Shown one piece after another: positions 51,291 through 63,334 of a stretch of 64,000 nt of DNA. The stretch lies in contig JAQFVV010006256.1 in the NCBI GenBank assembly GCA_028023455.1, positions 2,294,001 to 2,358,000 of the forward strand, given 5' to 3'. Origin of the DNA: Epiperipatus broadwayi (taxonomy: Eukaryota > Onychophora > Udeonychophora > Euonychophora > Peripatidae). Each line of letters begins with the position of its first letter. Position 1 is the stretch's first letter. The position numbers and the translations under genes were made by a program. The notes beneath the pieces were generated by a model. That model did no database searches. It worked only from the letters and a program-made list of their open reading frames with translations, and was not told the DNA's origin.

Positions 51291-51654
51291 GAGAATATTT
51301 TGTGTTTGGGAATGTTTATCAGACTGTTTGTTGAATGAAGGTGGTGTGTAGAATCCTAATTTGAAGGACTCAGCAATTATTTTATATTTCCTAGAAATTG
51401 AAGCTAGGCTGTGAATATGGAGACCTAAGTTCCTTGAAAGCACTAAACCTGATAATTTTTATAATAATACTAAGCTTCACTTTTTGTGTAAAGTGCAATT
51501 TAAAACTTACCAATTATATATATATAGAAGATTTTCATGGGCAATTTTAGCTATAATATAACTACGCACAATATCAATTAAAAAATTGATGTTGCCAAAT
51601 AAAATCATGCATCTTAATAATAGTGTTTGTTTAACCCACTTTAAACCTCACATG
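51291..51654. other. AT-rich spacer
   Basis: No recognisable feature. Confidence 0.4.
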
Positions 51655-52434
51655 GTCATCATTTCTTATGCTTGCTTATAACTATCATTAAAACAGGCAA
51701 AACTCTCCATACAGTTATAATCAAACATAAGAAATGGTGATCATGGGATGTTTAGTGGCTTAAAATCAATCCTACCTAATAGAATAGTGGTGGCTTTGGT
51801 TATTAAAGAACCAAAGGCACCAAAATATATAAGTACTGAGCTGAGTTCAGACCTATGTGACTATATAAGCTAATGAGCTTGGATTAAAAATGTTAATGTG
51901 TTTTCAATTTAAGACTCATAGTTTTGTAGTTGAGATAAAAGATGGCTGCTGGAAGGTTGCATTAGATCCTAAGATCTAGGTGCAGTGCTCTCAGATCTAA
52001 GGCTCCTCACTGAAGAAGGCCATAAGCCATAAACTAGTCTGGGAATATTGGATGAATAGGCACTACATGGGGATTTTATGCACAAGCTTTCTGGCATGCA
52101 TTGATTACTTTGGTTTGCACTGAGTGGCAATACTGTATGGATAGTTTTGCCTGTTTTAACAACAATTATAAACAAGCATAAGAAATAGTGATCATGTGAA
52201 GTTTATAGGCTTAAAATCAACCTGCCTAATAAATTAGTGGTGGTTATTGTTATTAAAAAACCAAAATGTGTAGATAATGAACTGAGGTCAGACCTATGTG
52301 ACTATATAAGTTAATGAGCTTAGATTGAAAATATTATGGTGTTTTCAATTTAAGATTCATAGTTTTGTAGTTGAGATAAAAGATGACTTCTGGAGGGTTA
52401 CATTAGATCCTAAGATCTAGGTGCAACAACTATC
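51655..52434 (+). repeat. ~455-bp repeat family, copy 2 (about 1.7 units)
   Basis: 51706-51980 and 52161-52434 are close direct repeats about 455 bp apart (shared CATAAGAAAT(G)GTGATCATG, GACCTATGTGACTATATAAG, CATAGTTTTGTAGTTGAGAT, CCTAAGATCTAGGTGCA). The left edge is locally inverted: CATGGTCATCATTTCTTATG against CATAAGAAATGGTGATCATG. The whole block matches 5692-6290 in inverse orientation. At 52006-52030 CTGAAGAAGGCCATAAGCC followed by ATAAAC resembles a decayed hammerhead core. A 68-codon minus frame inside is chance. Confidence 0.82.
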
Positions 52435-55400
52435 TGGCCACAGTTTCGATCCAATAAATATAAACATGGTCTGCATTGAAATAGATGACAGAAAAATACA
52501 AAATGAAAGAATCTTGGTTTATCACTAACAATAACCACAACTTTGATAAAAAAGAGAACAGTATACATCCCTCCAAGAAGTAGAAAATATAAATCATTAA
52601 TTTTAATAAATTAGCATTTATGTATAAATCCTCCTACATCCCCAGATTCCTATGAGTGCTATGAATCTGGATTAATTGGCCAAAAGTATGCTCAGTCACA
52701 GTTAACAAATTAAACTGAATAAACATGTACGTTGCCAACATTCATAATGTTGAAAATGAATTCTTAATCTAGATAAAAATTTCAGCTCTGTTAAATATTA
52801 ATATATTTGTTTTTTTTTTAAAAAAAATTAAATGTGAATATATGGTATCATTGATACAACAATATATCTTTTTTCATGTGTATTATTATTTTTAGATATA
52901 CTTAAAACTTACATTCCACTGAATCTTCTTGAAACATATGAATAAGGAATCCAAACATGTTAACTCTCAAGATATATTTTATGCAAAACCAGTACTCTTC
53001 AATTGGTTCTCTAGTTATGTTTTAAGAATATGTGATGGAAGAAAAGTTTCAAATAAATTTAAAATGATAATAAACATGGGAAAAGTGGATAAAGTTGTAT
53101 TAATGGTATCATATATTTAATTAAAAAAATATTCAGGTATATTAATCTTTAACTTAATTTATATCTGGGATAGAAATGATATAATAATGTACAAGTGAAA
53201 AAAACACACATTATGTCTGACATGAGTTGATCACAATGTATTCATTTGATATTGATAAATATTGAAAAAAAAAAGATAAAGGCACGTGTAAAAGATTGTG
53301 ATCCAACCAACTGAAGAATTCTGGTTCAAAATTAATTTTATTTTGGTGCTCAAAATGTGTGATGAAATAGAGGTCTAATAGCATATATGTGGAGGATTAC
53401 AATATTTTTTACAAAAGATTCATAGACTTTAGAAGTTAGAAAGATATAAATATAGATAATTGTAAACAATAATTTATTAGTTTATGTAGCATGTACAGTG
53501 TGAATTAAAAAATAAACAAAGTCAGAGACAAGGCAAATAAAAGGAAAAAAGGATTTATTATTTTTAATAAAAAAAATAGAATACTTTCAAAGTAGAAGTT
53601 AATAAAAATGTGTCCTAGAAAGAAAAGAAAACATAAAAATAAATAAGTTTGAAAATGGTAAAAACAAACAGACAAATTTGTGAAAAAAAACTAAAACATA
53701 CATACAGTTGGAAATAGCTTCAAGTTTATTATTGTAGTCAATGATAAATAATAACTATTTATCAATATTAAAGATGTCTAAAACAAATTTTTGTAATATT
53801 TTTTTTTTTAACCTCTAGGTTTTAAACAATAATTTACTTTGAGAATACTATTTTTAAAATAATAAAATTTGTTAGAACTTAAATTATTGGCATTTTCTAA
53901 ATGGGCATTTATATACCTAGCACTTAATATCTCAAAAACTTTTAAAAAACTGCTAATAGTAATTTAGAAGTTCAAAAATTAAACTCAAGAACATGATACA
54001 GATATTTTTATATTGGTAAATAACCTTTACCACCAATCAAAAACAAATCTTTATGGATTAATTATTTCCTGCTTTAATAAATGAAAATAATAAGCAATAA
54101 TTATATAATTTAAACATGATTTTTATATTACAACAATAATAAATATTTAACAACTAAAATGCATGTCAGTTTATTTAGTAATTTATTATTCTGTTATATT
54201 TTTCTTTAAATTCTGTAAAATTCAGATTTTAATAATTAATTTTAACTTTTTTTAAAAAAATAACTGCAGTAAATCTTTTTAAACAGTTTTGCCTTAAAGT
54301 TGTATTCAATGTTATTGTTTAAAAAAAAATAAATTAAAATATGATTTAAGTAAAGTCATTTATGCTAAGATAAAAAGCAATAACATGGCAATCATAATAA
54401 TTAGCCTTATTAATTAGATATTTATTGAATAATAATAAGTTTTTAATTTTATGTTCAAATGTATGTATGTATAGCAATTTATTAATTCAATATATATACA
54501 TATTCGTGTATGTACATTTTAGATTAAGTAAAAAAATGTTATATAATTAAATCAAACTTGTGATAAGAATAAAGTCTGATAGTCACAAAAATTTAAAAGA
54601 TCCTTGTAAGTTTGTCCGAATAATAGAATTTACCAAATTATAGCGAATAAGATTAACAGTGATCTACTTGTATAATATATTAAAATAATTAAGAGAACTG
54701 AAAATAGAAATGACAAATAATTGCAATAAATTGAAAACAACGATAGCAACAACAATGAAGTCAAGCAATAATATAAATATTCGAACATTAATTATTTATA
54801 AATATTGCTTTAATTAGAAGTGGGGGGTGGGTGAAAGAATGCAATTATTCAGAATAGTAAAAATCTTATGTTGGTAACATTTGTGATCAAAAAAAAAGAA
54901 AAAAAAAGATAATTAAGCAATTCTAAAACTATTATGAGAACAGCTGTTCATTAACAAATAGATTTCTATTAATATGAAAATCATTGAATCGTCACTTGTC
55001 GGCATTTTATCACTTTTTAATACAAGATTCTAAAACGTTTACTAGCAAAACATTAGTGATTTTTTATTTTAAAATTTGCTTTGTCAAGGTTAAAGAAAGT
55101 CTAAAATTAAAACAAAAGTTTTATAAAACAAAAAAATGTGAAAAAAAACTTACATTATACACACCTATTTCAGTTTTCAAGGCAGTTCATTCATCATCAT
55201 GACATTCGTTAGACTAAATTTTCTAAGCATGACTTTGTTTTTCGAAGCTCATAGTTACTTTCTATTTTAGTTTAATCCATCAACAGCTTATTTCTACTAA
55301 CACTTCACATTTCGTTTTGATTTGTTTGTATTTTTTTTTGTTAATCTCTGAACACAAGTTTTATAGATGTTATTTCAACCTTTTTAAAAAATTTTCAATA

Positions 55401-56025
55401 TATATATTATCTAATCTTTTTAATCCTTCTATGTTTTTAATTTTGTTCTCCAAGCTCGTTTTCTTATGTTATAAAATTAAGTAAATACTGCAAACATATA
55501 ATTATTTTTTTTATTAACAAAGTAAAAAATGACTATCAATCACGAAATGAAAAAAAAAACAGCCTTTAAATAGCCAACTGCCATAGCAGAGACTTCTCCA
55601 ATGTCCACACCCAGAGTTAAATTCTTTTTCCTGTTTTTAATTTCAAAAACCAATAAAGATTCTTGCAATATAAAAGTAAAAAATACTTCCCGTCAATAAA
55701 CACTATGGCTGTTATTATTTATCAGTGTCAATAAACTTTAGAAATGTTATCTTTGATGCTTTATATCCAGAAATTATAAATCAATAAATTTATAGACAAT
55801 ATGCTAAAAATAAAATTAATATATCAGCTGTAAATCCAATACCTATTTTGGTGAACTCTCTTCAAAACAAGACCATTCCAACCACAGATACAATACTCTG
55901 CCATTTATAAGCATTAATATTTTTTTTTATTCAACTTTAATGTATTTTATATAAATATAAAAAAACTGTAATGTTCCACATCAGAAGTTTACAATAGATC
56001 TTTTATTTGATAACAATAAAATAAT
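52435..56025. other. AT-rich spacer, no gene recognised
   Basis: Frames of 63-72 codons are Lys/Ile/Phe-rich and chance-like. No repeat structure supported. Confidence 0.4.
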
Positions 56026-56333
56026 AAATGTTTATATAAGATGTAATATGTTGGACTATTTTCATCATTTATGAGTGAATGTTGAATGTATAGAAAATTT
56101 TTTAAAACTTTATTTAAACTTTTCAAATACAAACAACTTGTTAGTAATAACACACAAATAGACAATACAGGTTAGTAATTACACAATGTTTCGAGTAGTA
56201 TTCACTCTTCTTCAGGTGTTGCTGGCCTATATGCACAGTGACAATATTCGCTTAGAAGTTGAACTTGCATTTTTAGATTTTTGTATATCGAATTTAAGGC
56301 AAACGCTCTACCAACTGAGCTTTTGACAGAATA

Positions 56334-56396
56334 ACTCAGTTGGTAGAGCATTTGCCTTAAATTTAATATACAAGAATCTAAAGGTGTGAATTCAAC
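56334..56396 (+). promoter_or_regulatory. tRNA-like pol III promoter of the palindromic SINE (right arm)
   Basis: ACTCAGTTGGTAGAGCA (56335-56350) fits the D-arm/A box of a tRNA, and GGTGTGAATTCAACT (56382-56396) fits a weakened B box about 35 bp later, the spacing of a tRNA gene. The anticodon arm is not foldable and no CCA-ready acceptor stem is seen, so this is a SINE head, not a tRNA gene. The mirror copy lies at about 56257-56320. Confidence 0.7.
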
Positions 56397-56438
56397 TTCT
56401 AAGCGAATATTGTCACTGTGCATATAGGCCAGCAACAC

Positions 56439-56500
56439 CTGAAGAAGAGTAGAGAATAATACTACTCGAAACATTGTGTAATTTACTAACCTGTATTGTC
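56439..56500 (+). ncRNA. Hammerhead-ribozyme-like motif in palindromic SINE (right arm)
   Basis: CTGAAGA (56439-56445) fits the CUGANGA core. GAGTAG and CTACTC (56447-56452, 56462-56467) form a perfect 6-bp stem II with a 9-base loop, followed directly by GAAAC (56468-56472). GTC at 56498-56500 could be the cleavage triplet. One extra A sits between the core and stem II, and stem III is short (ACA/TGT), so activity is uncertain. The left arm has the same blocks in mirror orientation (56188-56215) with a weaker stem. Confidence 0.4.
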
Positions 56501-56719
56501 TATTTGTGTGTTATTATTAACAAGTTGTTTGTATTTGAAAAGTTTAAATAAAGTTTAAAAATTTTTCTATACATTCAACATTCACTCATAAATGATAGAA
56601 ATAGTGCAACATATTACATCTTATAATATACCATCATTACAAACCTTCAGACAAATGTTTATATGTTTTATTTTATATCCATGCAGCTGCTGCTTACACT
56701 ATGTTAGAAAATTAGAAAA

Positions 56720-56734
56720 CATATATATATATAT
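56720..56734. repeat. (TA)n tract abutting LTR element 2
   Basis: Short AT run ending exactly at the LTR terminus TGTAAC. Confidence 0.9.
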
Positions 56735-58388
56735 TGTAACTGAAACCCGGCAATCGAAAGCTTAACTTCCCTTTTATTTATATATAATGGGTATTATTCA
56801 AGATCGTCCACTTTCCGCTACCACAAGCATAGAGAACATATGGACATAAACGAGTCTATATCCGTACTTGGCCAAACTTGTATACTATACGGGTATAGCC
56901 CTAGGTTATTTTTCCCAGACAACCATCTCTCGACTGCTGTAAGATTTAACAGAGTTACAGCGCTTGGATATTTATAAATTTTAATGGGATCAAATATACT
57001 GCACCACTAGTTTCACGTGTTACTTCAGTTCTCAAAATGAGTACTAATTATTTCCCAAAACCTAAGATTATATTCTTTTTTGGAGTGGCGAAGAACGAGA
57101 CGAAACAGATTTAAATCAATAATAAATATATTTAATAGAATAAATTAACAATAAAAGAAATACTTAAATTATTAACACTCAATAAAAAAAAAACAGATTA
57201 TAGGCTATAATGGTACGAGTAAAAATAAAAAAAAAAGATTCTATAAATGATTGTATATTTATAAATCGTCCTTCTGGGTATTTATAAAAAAGTTAAAGAA
57301 TGTCTTTATCATTCACGTAAGCATTTGGACATTGTCTAAATAAAGAGATGTGCACATTGAAATATAAAATGTAGTATACATATTTACCTAGGTTTTTAAG
57401 TCTCTGAATTAATTTGAAGTCTTGCTGACCGCAACGTGGAATTTCTCCACTTCTTTAGCAGGGAACGGTCGCTCTTAAGTTATATTTTGGTTGTGGGAAC
57501 TCCTCAGTGTTTTAAGGCATCAAGGACAAGGCAAAATGAATCCTCCAGCAGGCACTACATCGGCAGTTGTTTCATCTAGACGGGAACCATTAGAGCAATC
57601 ATGACGGCCCTTAGCCAGCCATTCTCGATGAGGCACCGATGTTAAAAATCATATCTTGTTAACTATCTGCTTATTATCGGAGCAGTGTTTCCACCACCCT
57701 CTTGACAAGAAGTCTCCAACTCTAATCATTATATCTGAAAACCTTTTAATTAAAACATTCCACAGTCCTTTGTCCTTTCGATCCTTTGTTTTCACTTTTA
57801 TTTACACCTTTCTTTTCTTACTATGCCTTCGGCCATTTATAGATTTGTTTTTGCCCAATCTCGTAGCACTATGTACATTTATTTATTTCAATTTTCTTAA
57901 TTTTACTTAAACAGATTTTTAATAAATGTTTTTATTTTATTTTATTTTGACAAGCATTAATTATTGCTGTCTTTATCATACTTCATACACGCATTTCGTT
58001 TTATCATCAAATGTATACTTTTATGACCCAGATCATTATCTTTTGGTCATGTTTTAAATTTCTATTTTTGCTCTGCTTAAGGCTTTCAAACTTTACTTTT
58101 CTTATACATCATATTTTAGTTTTTCTTTCATTTAGATTTCTTTATTACTATTAATTTTCTAATGTACAATTTCAATATTTCTAACTTATTTTTCATTTCA
58201 CAAAATCTTAACTTTGGAGGGTAAAAGATAAGAATCTTTTAGATTATAATTCCCTCTCTTTTTTTAATTAAAAAATTTTTTTGTTTATAATTTTTTAAAC
58301 TCACTTTTTAGTATTCCAAACACAATATTTAATATTCTTTAAATGTTAAATATCTATATGTGTGATCGCAGTATGTGCGATCATCACA
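56735..58388 (-). repeat. 3' LTR of element 2
   Basis: Left copy in window coordinates. It lacks a ~25-bp segment present in the other LTR near 62528-62555. Open frames inside (for example 57656-57910) recur in the other LTR and are not genes. Confidence 0.9.
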
Positions 58389-58412
58389 TTACACCGTTCC
58401 CCTCCCTTAAAA
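58389..58412 (-). promoter_or_regulatory. Polypurine tract of LTR element 2
   Basis: Read on the minus strand: AAGGGAGGGGAACGGTGTAA, immediately before the LTR start TGTGATG. It differs from the tract of LTR element 1 mainly by GAAC for GAGC around the CGGTGTAA end. Confidence 0.82.
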
Positions 58413-59266
58413 TTTTTCCTTAAAAAAATTTAATTTACTGCATTGAAGCTAGCTGTTCCTAATTACTGTTAGAACTATCTCATATCTATGTATTCCTATG
58501 ACTTAGTGATGAGATTATTCCTAGAGAGGCGACCAGGCAAATTACATCCCTACTCTGACGACCCAACCAGCATTACTAAACTGATTTAATCTTGCTATAC
58601 ACAACACATGAGTTTTATTTCTGCCTCCTACTTATATATATAGGTTCAAATCCACAGGATATCTCTGTGACTCGATTAAATCTGTACATACCTCACATTT
58701 TACAAATGATAACCCTCTGAGTGACAACACTGGTCACTATCCCGAGGTGGGTTGGGAGGCTGGCATCTTTTCATCCAGCTCATCCATGAGCTCAGAATAT
58801 TTTACTGATAGCTTGTATTTTTTATAAAGGGGTTCTTTCCCCATACATTGGTTTCTAATCCATTGACTAATGATATTTGTCAAATATCTAACTGGAAATC
58901 TTAATCCAGTGAGTCATTATGAGAAGGGGATCTCTGTCCCTATCTTCTCTATCTAATAAGATCTGGTGCACCACAGAACTCACACATGAGAGCATAACAA
59001 AGAAGGTCCACCATATACTGCCAAGGTCCACCCACAAATATCTATACCTACACACCTTCAGCCTCTATCTAAGCTCTCACACTACTATCTATCTGATGAT
59101 TTGTCTTAGTTTGGGTATAGTATTCTTCTACACTGTTTGGCCATTTACTGGCTCATTCTTCCCTCATATTATCCTGATCAATATTAAAGTCCATTCTCCA
59201 TTACTCATGATCCAATTCCATTTCCCATTTTGTTCCAGTGAATCCGTCCAATTCTTATATATGCAA
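58413..59266 (-). other. Interior of LTR element 2 downstream of the Gag-like ORF, non-coding
   Basis: This is where protease and polymerase would be expected. All three minus frames are closed by stops and I read no zinc knuckle, protease DSG/DTG or polymerase YxDD motif. Confidence 0.6.
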
Positions 59267-60253
59267 TTAAGTTTTATCTGGAGGTGGTCTGACCCTGACC
59301 CTGTGGGACTCATACCTGCTTATTCTCAGATGAGGATTCTGATCCATATGTTCTCTATCCTCTGTCCATTTGTATGGCCACTTCCATTCAGTCTTACATC
59401 TAGATCGTTTATCTTCCTGCCCTCTTGGGTTCCACTCTGTAAAATCTCTTCTGTTTTCTTTCCATTGTCCTTTACTAGGATCCCAACCATTTTTAATTTC
59501 AAGTTGTGTCTTTGGAGGTGCTCTATATGCATATCCCTTGTCTGTATCTCCTCCAGTGGCTCTTGACTCGATGCATTCTATCCTGGTATATGCGCTGTTA
59601 CCGGATGACTTACTTATCCTCTCTTCAAATTTTAAGTCTAACTTTTCTACTATCTTGACTACCTGACTTATATCCCACTGCGTATTTGCCGGCATCCCAT
59701 TATTCTCTAATCTCATCACCTCAAATTCCTCCTCTTGATCTAACTTCCTTATTTCCCCCTTCGGCTGCCCTATGTTTACTCTCAGATCAAATTCTGCTGA
59801 CTTTATCTCAGTCCTCTCTGTCCTATCTGGTTCCTCCCACTCATATAGTTCTATGCTTTCTGGTTCATTCCACTTGACTGTTCCGTCTTGTCCACTCCCT
59901 GTATCCTTTGCCTCTGATTTCTGGGTGAAGTTATTTCTCATTTCTTCTATGGCTTCAGTAATTCTTTTATTGTTGTCCATTTCTATCCATGCACGCCATT
60001 CTTCCATCACTTTCTCTTTTCTGTACAGATATTCTTTCATGAATTGCTGTTGCTCCACCCTCATTTGCATTATCATATTCATTATATCCCTATAGTTCAT
60101 TTCATCTTTTACTTCCCTCTCCTTATCTTCATCCCCTTTTCTTACTTCATTTTCTTGTTGGTCCATTTTAGTTTGGGACCTTGTACACATAGATATCAAT
60201 TTATTCAACCTTTGATCTGTGTTTGTTAGTATTGTTTTACTAAACTCTTCCAA
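59267..60253 (-). CDS. Gag-like protein of LTR element 2
   Basis: A 328-residue frame, by far the longest in the window apart from the reverse transcriptase. Highly charged: residues about 25-120 are rich in Glu, Lys, Gln and Met with heptad-like spacing (coiled coil likely), and about 240-320 are rich in Arg, Lys and Trp, suiting RNA binding. No Cys-X2-Cys zinc knuckle is present. It begins MEEFSKTILT; a second Met heads MCTRSQTKM, and a T-R-S-Q segment is common near the start of Ty3/gypsy Gag proteins, so either could start translation. Position between leader and 3' region of an LTR element supports a Gag role (coat particle). I do not identify it by sequence family. The intact frame while the LTRs differ suggests past constraint. 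Confidence 0.6.
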   Translation of the reverse strand: MEEFSKTILTNTDQRLNKLISMCTRSQTKMDQQENEVRKGDEDKEREVKDEMNYRDIMNMIMQMRVEQQQFMKEYLYRKEKVMEEWRAWIEMDNNKRITEAIEEMRNNFTQKSEAKDTGSGQDGTVKWNEPESIELYEWEEPDRTERTEIKSAEFDLRVNIGQPKGEIRKLDQEEEFEVMRLENNGMPANTQWDISQVVKIVEKLDLKFEERISKSSGNSAYTRIECIESRATGGDTDKGYAYRAPPKTQLEIKNGWDPSKGQWKENRRDFTEWNPRGQEDKRSRCKTEWKWPYKWTEDREHMDQNPHLRISRYESHRVRVRPPPDKT

Positions 60254-61645
60254 ATATATTTATATAAAAAAATTTCTTTCTACTGACTCTTTGCTTTTTA
60301 CTTTGATTAGCTATTTAATATATTTGTTATTTGTCAGTTAGCATTTAGACCGCTAGCCAACCCAAACATCCACACTCTGGTTCACCATCTTGTTTGCCTG
60401 CCTTAGATTCATTTGACTGCCTGTCCCACCTTGATGATTGTCCTATGTTTTCCCTACTTATCCAACTCTTTCTCACTATACTTCAATTAATATCGCACTT
60501 ATATATTTTTTAAATCTAACTTAACTACTATACTTTATTCCTCTGTTAATGATATATATAAATAAACTCATTTCTATTTGACTGTATTTCCAACAGTACA
60601 CACTTCTGATATATTTTCTAATATTCTGTTTATAATTTTCGATCACTTTAAGGTTACGGCTGTTTTTGAAAAAAATCATACCCACATATATATTTCCTTA
60701 ATGCACTAACATCCTTCGTTACACCCACTATGTTTGTACTTTATTGATCACTTTACTATTTTAAAATCATACATATATATTTCCTTCCATTTAACAGATA
60801 TATTTAGTTGTACCGGCTATGTTGGTAATTTATTGATCAAATTATCCTCATGATTATTTTTAAAATCATACATATATATTTTCCCCAACTTAACTAATAT
60901 ACTTTGTTACACTTACTACATTTGTAATTTATCGATTATTTTACTTTCTCGAATATTTAAAATCCTACGTATATATTTCCTTCAACCTAACAAATACACT
61001 TCATTGTCCACATTACTCTTGTAATTTATTGATCACTTTATAATTAAGGCTATTTTTTTTTCTTAAAAAGAATCATACACATATATATTTCAACTTACTA
61101 TACACGTGACTATTTGTATTATTTATCATTTATAATATTTTATTTTCAGCTTGACTGAGATACGCTATTATTAACTCACACATATATTTTTCCCACTTCG
61201 CTTAGATATGCGATTATTCTAGAGTCTGACATATATATTTCTTCACTTAACTTAGTTCCGTGACTATTTTATTATTTATCATTTATAATATTTTATTTTC
61301 GGCTTAACTGGGATTTATATTTCATTACAGCAATTAGATCGAGACAATCCATTTATTCGTTGCCATTATATTTGAATCGCTTGTCTTATTTTTTTTTATA
61401 CATTACTACGAATTTCAAAGCTTTCTTAAATAAAATTCCCCTTTCCTATCCTTTGTACACATTTGACGATGAAACACATATATGAAGTATTATAATGTAG
61501 AAGAAAAAAAATTAGCCCTTTCGTCTTCGCTTCTAACCACTCTGATTTACAACACTAATTTTATATATTTTAAGAACACATATATTAAAACTTTTTTTTT
61601 GAAAATATTTACGTTATCATGATTACTAATTGCACAGCAATAGAT
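60254..61645 (-). other. Leader of LTR element 2 between primer-binding site and Gag-like ORF
   Basis: About 1.4 kb non-coding leader, dominated by tandem repeats at 60670-61320. Long repeated leaders are common in Ty3/gypsy-like elements and can house packaging signals; that role is inference. Confidence 0.6.
60670..61320. repeat. ~95-bp tandem repeats in leader of LTR element 2
   Basis: AATCATAC(A)CATATATATTTCC recurs near 60675, 60766, 60866, 60960 and 61069, each followed by a (G/T)TAATTTATTGATCA-like segment. Two more degenerate units start near 61165 and 61229. A distinct subrepeat CGTGACTATTT...TTATCATTTATAATATTTTA appears at about 61105 and 61258. Confidence 0.8.
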
Positions 61646-61663
61646 ATCCCGGACTGGCCTCCA
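61646..61663 (-). other. Primer-binding site of LTR element 2, tRNA-Pro-like
   Basis: On the minus strand TGGAGGCCAGTCCGGGAT begins four bases after the 5' LTR ends in TTACA. It fits 15 of 18 positions of the tRNA-Pro type site (TGGGGGCTCGTCCGGGAT). It is unlike the Lys-type site of LTR element 1. Confidence 0.75.
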
Positions 61664-61667
61664 AAAT

Positions 61668-63334
61668 TGTAACAGAAACCCAGCGATCGAAAGCTTAAAC
61701 TTCCCTTTTATTTATATATAATGGGGAATTCTTATTATTCAAGATCATCCACTTTCCGCTACCGCAAGCAGAGAGAACATATGGACATAAATGAGTCTAT
61801 ATCCGTACTTGGCCAAACCTGTATACTATATGAGTATAGCCCCAGGTTATTTTTCCTGGGCAACCATCTCTCGACTGCTGTAAGATTTAACAGAGTTACA
61901 GCGCTTGGATATTTATAAATTTCAATGGGATCAAATATACTGCACCACTAGTTTCATGTGTTACTTCAGTTCTCAAAATGAGTATTAATTATTTTCCAAA
62001 CCCTAAGATTATATTATTTTTTGAAGTGGCGAAGAACGAGACGAAACAGATTTAAATCAATAATAAATATTTAATACAATAGATGATGCAATAAAAGAAA
62101 TAGTTTAAATCATTTACACACAATAAAAACAGATTATATACTATAATGCTACGAGTATAACAAAATAAAAGATTCTATAAATGATTATACATTTATAAAT
62201 CTTTATTCCGGATATATATAAAAAAGTTAAAGAATGTTTTTATCATTCAAAGTAAGAATTTGGCCATTGTCTCAATAAAGATATGTGCACATGGAAATAT
62301 AAAATGTAGTATACATATTTACCTAGGTTTTAAGTCTCTGAATTAATTTGAAGTCTTGCTGACCGCCATGTGGAATTTCTCCACTTCTTTAGCAGGAAAC
62401 GGTCACTCTTAAGTTAGATTTTGGTTGTGGGAACTCCTCTGCATTTAGGGGCATCAAGGACCAGGCAAAACAAACTCTCCAGCAGGTGCTACATCAGCAG
62501 TTGTTACATCTAGATGGGAATCCTTTGCACAGTGAGTCTGGATCGGCAAGCGATCACGACGGCCCTTAGCCAGCCATTCTTTATGAGGCACCGATGTTAG
62601 AAATCATATCTTGTTAACTATGGCTGCTTATTATCGGAGCAGTATCTCCACCAACATCTTGACAAGAAGTCTCCAACTCTACTAATACTAATCATACTTT
62701 TAATTAAAATTCGCCAGTTCTTTGTCCTTTTGATCCTTTGTTTTCGCTGTTGTTCACACCTTTGCTTTTCTTAATGCGCCTTCGGCCATTTACATAGATT
62801 TGTTTTTTATATAATTTTGTAGCACTATGTACATTTATTTATTTATTTATTTTAATTAAACAGATTTTAATAAATGTTTTTTTATATTTTATTTTGACAA
62901 GCATTAATTATTGCTGTCTTTATCATACTTCATACACGCATTTCGTTTTATCATCAAATGTGTACTTTTATGACCCAGATCCTTATCTTTCGGTCATGTT
63001 TTAAATTTCTATTTTTGCTCTGTTTAAGGCTTTCAAACTTTACTTTTCTTATACATCGTATTTTAGTTTTTTTTTTTCATTTAGATTTCTTTATTACTAT
63101 TAATTTTCTAATGTACAATTTCAATATTTCTAACTTATTTTTCATTTCACAAAATCTTAACTTTGGAGGGTAAAAGATAAGAATCTTTTTGATTCTAATT
63201 CCCTCTCTTTTCTTAATTAAAACATTTCTTTGTTTATAATTTTTTAAACTCACTTTTTAGTATTCCAAACACAATATTTAATATTCTTTAAATGTTAAAT
63301 ATCTATATGTGTGATCACAGTATGTGAGATCATC

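Larger units (their letters stand above)
56026..56664. mobile_element. 615-bp palindromic (inverted-dimer) SINE-like insertion with 12-bp TSD
   Basis: Exact AAATGTTTATAT repeats (56026-56037 and 56653-56664) bracket 56038-56652. The two halves are near-perfect reverse complements over about 285 bp around a centre near 56327. Each arm holds, from centre outward, a tRNA-like head (A box CTCAGTTGGTAGAGC, B-box-like GGTGTGAATTCAAC), a hammerhead-like motif and an AT-rich tail. The right arm extends ~30 bp further (ending ACCTTCAGAC). So this is two SINE-like units joined head to head, tails outward. The target duplication indicates retrotransposition of the whole palindrome or twin priming. The 90-codon minus frame inside is chance. 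Confidence 0.88.

Noticed and set aside
56334-56396. A functional tRNA gene
   Set aside because: A- and B-box-like segments are present but the acceptor and anticodon stems do not fold, and the segment is part of a palindromic insertion with target duplications.
56202-56474. 90-codon minus frame
   Set aside because: Lies wholly inside the palindromic SINE and is explained by its inverted structure.
58919-59566. 215-codon plus-strand frame in LTR element 2
   Set aside because: It lies partly antisense to the Gag-like ORF and partly over a stop-rich part of the element; Ser/Leu/Phe-rich composition is what the complement of an acidic, Lys-rich ORF gives.
59370-60229. Several 61-107 codon plus-strand frames
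   Set aside because: Antisense shadows of the 328-residue minus-strand ORF.
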